From contig BBXU01000686.1 in the NCBI GenBank assembly GCA_001598975.1, positions 1 to 64,000 on the forward strand: a stretch of 64,000 bases of DNA. Reading direction: 5' to 3'. Every line of letters starts with the position of its first letter. The first letter of the stretch is position 1. The position numbers and the translations under genes are program-made. This DNA is from Parachlorella kessleri (lineage: Eukaryota > Chlorophyta > Trebouxiophyceae > Chlorellales > Chlorellaceae). Below are positions 60,005 through 64,000 of the stretch, piece by piece. The notes beneath the pieces are model-generated. The model saw only the letters and a list, made by a program, of their open reading frames with translations, was not told where the DNA came from and made no database searches.

Positions 60005-63000
60005 CTATCGCTGGTTCCCAAAGAGCGGGGGGCTGGTGTGATCTTCAGGGTCCAACTCCAGTCGGTCTGTCAGCGGCTCAAAGTAGGCAGCCCGAGCCTC
60101 CCTGTCTCCCGAACCACCGCCGGTGCCTGCAAGGTTCAGCAACATGACCCCTAGGTTAATACCACGTTTTCCTCCTGTTCCTCACAAAAGGCCCTTGCAT
60201 ATCTCGCCTTCGAACAACGCTGCCCAGGTAGGAGTCCAGGATGTTCAGTCGGCTGCCCAATTGCAGCTGGCCTCCTGCAAAAGCTCCTCCAAGCCTCCTA
60301 CTGTCACGCACATCCCATCTTGGCTGGGCAGCCGGCCCACCCTGCATGTCAGGTGCATGGCTAGCGGCGCTTGCCAGCCACACAGCAACCGGCTTCCCCC
60401 ATGGCCCTGAGCCCCTGCCTTCACGTCTTGCTCACCTGTCAGCTTGCCCCTCAGCCAGTCCCAGGCAGAGATGACCACATCCAGCAGCTTCTCCAGCAGC
60501 GCGCCCAGCAGGCCCAGCAGGGGCGACACCTTGTCAAGGATGTCCTCCTTCAGGCCCGCGGGCAGCAGGAAGACCCATGCCACGCCCGCCACAGTCAGCG
60601 CCCCTCCTGCAGCCATGTCAACCACATCGGTAGGCAAAAAGCCACAGTATTCCAGTACAGCTTGTAGCAGTGCATGGCATGCAAACGGCAGGACCGCACC
60701 CACTTGCGAACCATCTTGCAGGGCCGCCTGGGTTAGCTGACCATATAAGCTGACAGCCTGCCACTCAGCACGGTCCTATCCCTGGAGCACAGCCTGCATC
60801 GCCGCGCCCTGGCTGCTATGTGCGCTCACCCAGCAGTAGGGTCATGAGGAAGAACCGCTTCCACCCCGACCCGCTGCTGCCGTGGCCGCTGCCGCCGCTC
60901 GGGCTCCAGTCCCCCTTGCCATCCGTGTCAGGGATGATGGCTCTCGAGTTGGCGCACTGGTCCGCGTGCACCAGGCGCAGGTGGCTGGCGCTCATCTTGT
61001 AGCCGCTGTTGGCAAAGCTCTGCACCAGGTGCCATGAGGGAGGAACGCTCCGGCGGTGCTGCCACTGTGGCTGCAGGGGAGCTTGTGAGCTTGGCAGCCA
61101 CAACACACGAAGCTGCTTGCTGTAGTAATGCTGACCACATGGCATTCGTACCGCTTCCCACCTGCCTGTCAGGAGGCCACTCACACCAGCAGCCCTAGGA
61201 GGTGCTGCCTACAACCCAACCTTTTGAGTTGGGTTGCCACAAGGACATTCTAGTAGGGCTGTGTATATGGTCCTTACAAAGGGGAACCCACCGGGCAAAG
61301 AGAGTTCACATCCTCCAGTCCAGGCATGGGCACACAGGAGCCCTTGACCTTGGAGTACCCAAATTCACACTCGGCGTCGGCATCCACCGTGCAGTTGCAG
61401 GGGGCGACCTGCAGCACGCAGCTGGCAGCAAGATCAGAGTTGCCAACACGCACACAACCCTAGGCACCTGTTTGTATGGTTGAAAAGCCTTCAGACTGTG
61501 CTGGGCTGGGCTGTTTATGTAAAAACTTTACCGCGGCCTCACACATCATTTCAGGCACGGCCAGGCGGAAAACGGGCCCTCAATTCTGCTAGACTTGCAC
61601 CCCTTGCCGTTGCCAAAACCCCAACAAACAGATTGTACAGTACAGTTGCAAGTTGTGCCGCACACGAGGGCGCACCTCCATGGGTGGTGGCTGGTAGTTA
61701 GCAGCGCTAGCGCAGCCGGCAGAGCGCTTGCGGCGCTGCATGGTGTAAGCGTTGCCGAGCAGGCAGGCATCCGAGTTCAAAAGGCGCCACGGCTCATAGT
61801 CTTGCGCCCCGCACTCCTGCACGCACGGGTACGGCAGCCGCCATTGCAGAGGCCCGCCGCCAGGGTGGTATTCCCTGCTTTCAACACATGGTAAGGTCGA
61901 CCGACAGGTGACAGCCAGCACCGTCCAGCTAACCTTTCAATAACCGTGAGCCCACTTGGCCTTCACAAGGTTTTCAGACCAAAGTCACTGTAACGGGTCA
62001 GCCCGGTAGTAGCCCCTTCCCGTGTTGCACTGCAGGCATGCCATCAGCTCCGCAGGCATGCCGTCAGCCAAAGCCTGGCCCAGCACCTCACCCGCAGGTC
62101 CTCCCGCATGAGGTCCTTGACATCAATCACATACATCTTGGCGGGGGGCGTGCCGCCGCCCGTCCAGGTGCAGGCAGGCCTCGCGGGGTTCTTCGTGCAC
62201 GAGTGCCCATGGGCCACAAACACATGGCCGCCGCCAGAGGCGTCCACCCTGCACTGGGCGACAAGCCAGCAAGGAAACAACCGCTCGGCACTTGCCCGGC
62301 GCGTTAAAGCAGCATGACCAACGGCTCCCACAAGCCTGGCTCGGTAATTCGATACTCACGCCAGCCAGCCTTCACCACCTGACCTGGATAATCTAATTGC
62401 TGTGCTCTAAGATGGCGTGCTGGCCTAGCCAGCTAGACACACAACACGCACACACCCTGCAGCTGATGGCGCAGACAAGAGAAGTATCAGCACGACACCA
62501 GCTGCCACTGCGACCGCCGCAGAAGACACTCTCAGAAATGCTTGCCTGATGTTGTCCACGGTGATGGCCTCGGGCAGCGAGACCTTATTCCAGCAGAGGC
62601 CGTGGTCCAGGCTGAATAGCACGGTGTCGGTGGGGCCCTCGCTCTTGTGGGGCGACATCGCCACCAGGTCCCCGTGGGCACCCACCTCGTAGATGGCTGC
62701 AGGACACAGCAGATGGCGCATGGGAAGTTTAGTAAAGGGCCTGCCTGGCCGGTGTCCAATTCGTAAGCCAACGTGCAGGGCATACGGTATGTGTATGCGC
62801 AGCGCCAGGGCAGCATCTAGCAAGGTGGTGGGCGCTCAGTGGAGCAAGCCAAGAGATGTCAGCCATATGACTGTCAGAAGGCAAAGCCTGCGTGCTGGCC
62901 CGATCAAACCACCAGCCATCAGTTTGCACAACCAGCAGCCCGCTCCCTGCTCTCTCGACCCTCACTCAGCCGGCGCCAGGCAGGAGCACAGGCTCTTCTA

Positions 63001-64000
63001 CTGCTGGCCCCCCTCCTGGCCCGCATAGCACTACACGTCAGCAGCACAGCTAGGGCCCCCCCTCAGGACCCCTCCCAGCCCACCTGGGCCCTCCAGCACA
63101 TCCTCCCAGGTCAGCCCGCCATCCCGCGACAGGTACGTGCATGTCACACTGGAGGCGTAGTCCAGGTGGGCACCCACGTTGCCGGTGGCAAGGACCAGGC
63201 CCGGCGCAGAGGGATGGGCGTACACGTTGGGGCGGGGCCCTGCACAGAAGGAGACAATACACCAGAAGACATGTAGGATGCTTGCCCGGAACCTCTGTGC
63301 CATGACTCATGCTCTTGTCTTCAGAGGCGGCGGGTGACCAGCCCCTTCTGTACCAACGGAGGGTAGACCGGGAGACGGTGCTCAGCGGCATCAGGAACCG
63401 CAGCATGCCACAGGACCCTTCGACCGACACTCATCCACCGCTGGCGCCCTCACCCGCCCTCGCCAGCCCCCACTTCTCCCAGCCATGTCACCCTCCCTGA
63501 CCCACCTTCAGCTGAGAACCAGCTGGTAGGGCCATGCAGGTGGAGCCGGCAGTCGGCAGCTGAGGAGCCGGGGGGGCAGGTATTGCACTGGGCATAGCGG
63601 AAGCTGGCAGGCGGCGGCACAAAGTCCCAGGTGGCACCGCCGTTGAAGGTGACCTGCAGGCAGGCAGGCAGGGGCGGCAATCGAGGAGCCCTTCTAGGTA
63701 GCATACGCAGCAGGTGTCACCATCCTCGCTGGACAAGCAAGGCAGCACCAGGCATATGGCGGGCACCCAGGCTTGAAAAGCAGGGAGTCCACATTGGACA
63801 TGGCATGAAAGGGGATGACAAGGCGTGCTGTGGCCATGACGCTGGCGTCCTGTGCATCTGTGAGAAAATCAGGTAGTTACCATGGTTTTCAGGAACTGGT
63901 TGGGCCTGCCACGAGCGTCTGGTCCAAGGGCTGCCTGGTCGACAACATTGGCCACATACACCCCCTGCACAGAGCGCCACTTGCATACCTTGATGCTTCG
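60005..64000 (-). CDS. VPS10-domain sorting receptor (sortilin-like), 3' part
   Basis: Partial; the gene continues right of the window. Exons are >64000-63989, 63964-63881, 63653-63506, 63239-63084, 62696-62546, 62248-62092, 61816-61676, 61408-61292, 61070-60830, 60606-60436, 60274-60224 and 60126-60005. The beta-propeller part shows GVYVANVVD, TFNGGATWDFVPPP, LVLATGNVGAHLDY, TYLSRDGGLTWEDV, GDLVAMSPH and SLDHGLCWNKVSLPE (Asp-box type blades). The cysteine-rich 10CC part shows DYEPWRLLNSDACLLG, RRKRSAGC and CNCTVDADAECEFGYSKVKG. One membrane span (about LMTLLLG...ALTVAGVAWVFLLPAGL) precedes a tail of about 100 residues. These are features of Vps10p/sortilin, which carries hydrolases from Golgi to vacuole. 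Intron 62545-62249 has a GC donor (CAG|GCAAGC). The join 60224/60126 needs a weak GC donor (G|GCAGCG), so the last 40 residues are uncertain. Confidence 0.85.

Noticed and set aside
61700..61800. tRNA-like A-box and B-box impression (TAGCGCAGCCGGCAGAGCG and later GAGTTCAAA) on the plus strand
   Set aside because: It lies exactly antisense to the conserved 10CC exon of the sortilin gene (DACLLG...RRKRSAGC) and no acceptor stem pairs; judged coincidence.

Overview
The window is nuclear DNA of a green alga, most likely a chlorophycean of the Chlamydomonadales (volvocine) group. It is moderately GC-rich. Genes are cut into many small exons by introns of about 100-500 nt. TGTAA, the chlorophyte poly(A) signal, follows several stop codons. 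Long Gln/Ala/Pro/Ser-rich tails are common. The gene set (AzgA permease, plastid PHT4-type carrier, GT77 arabinosyltransferase, sortilin, a probable SAND/VARL protein) fits such an alga. I cannot name the species. No bacterial, viral, organellar, tRNA, rRNA or CRISPR feature was found.

Thirteen genes are annotated. Exon joins were worked out by hand from GT-AG (sometimes GC-AG) borders, unbroken frame and protein family conservation. From left to right: 1-944 (+) the 3' end of a Nudix CoA-diphosphatase-like gene; 2689-7563 (+) a WD40 protein resembling axonemal CFAP251; 8904-15746 (+) an 18-exon AzgA purine permease with a 400-residue extra tail; 17083-25199 (+) a 20-exon acetyl-CoA synthetase; 26745-30417 (-) an SLC17/PHT4 anion transporter; 30636-32077 (+) a small plastid membrane protein of unknown function; 32793-37109 (-) a GPR107-like GOST 7TM protein; 37739-39955 (-) a coiled-coil/RS-rich protein with a FLASH-like N-terminus; 40555-44382 (+) a SAND/VARL-like regulator; 45855-47596 (-) a 3-hydroxyacyl-CoA dehydratase; 48370-53355 (-) a GT77/XEG113-like arabinosyltransferase; 55041-58876 (-) an organelle-targeted methyltransferase; 60005-64000 (-) a VPS10/sortilin receptor running off the right edge.

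The neighbours do not form one pathway, as expected for a eukaryotic chromosome. Some themes recur: plastid and membrane transport (PHT4, the small plastid protein, AzgA), acyl-CoA metabolism (Nudix, ACS, HACD), and the secretory pathway and cell wall (GPR107-like, GT77, sortilin). Two gene pairs are divergent. The PHT4-type gene and the small plastid protein gene share only 218 bp between start codons. The FLASH-like and VARL-like genes are 599 bp apart.

Non-genic highlights are two copies of a short retroposon-like element, each flanked by its own target-site duplication; a dispersed 60-70 bp repeat with up to six copies; six or seven GC-AG introns among roughly 105; a perfect 15+1+15 palindrome and a decoy splice-acceptor duplication inside ACS introns; a tandem repeat in a GPR107-like intron; and a duplicated ten-residue motif at the end of the AzgA tail.
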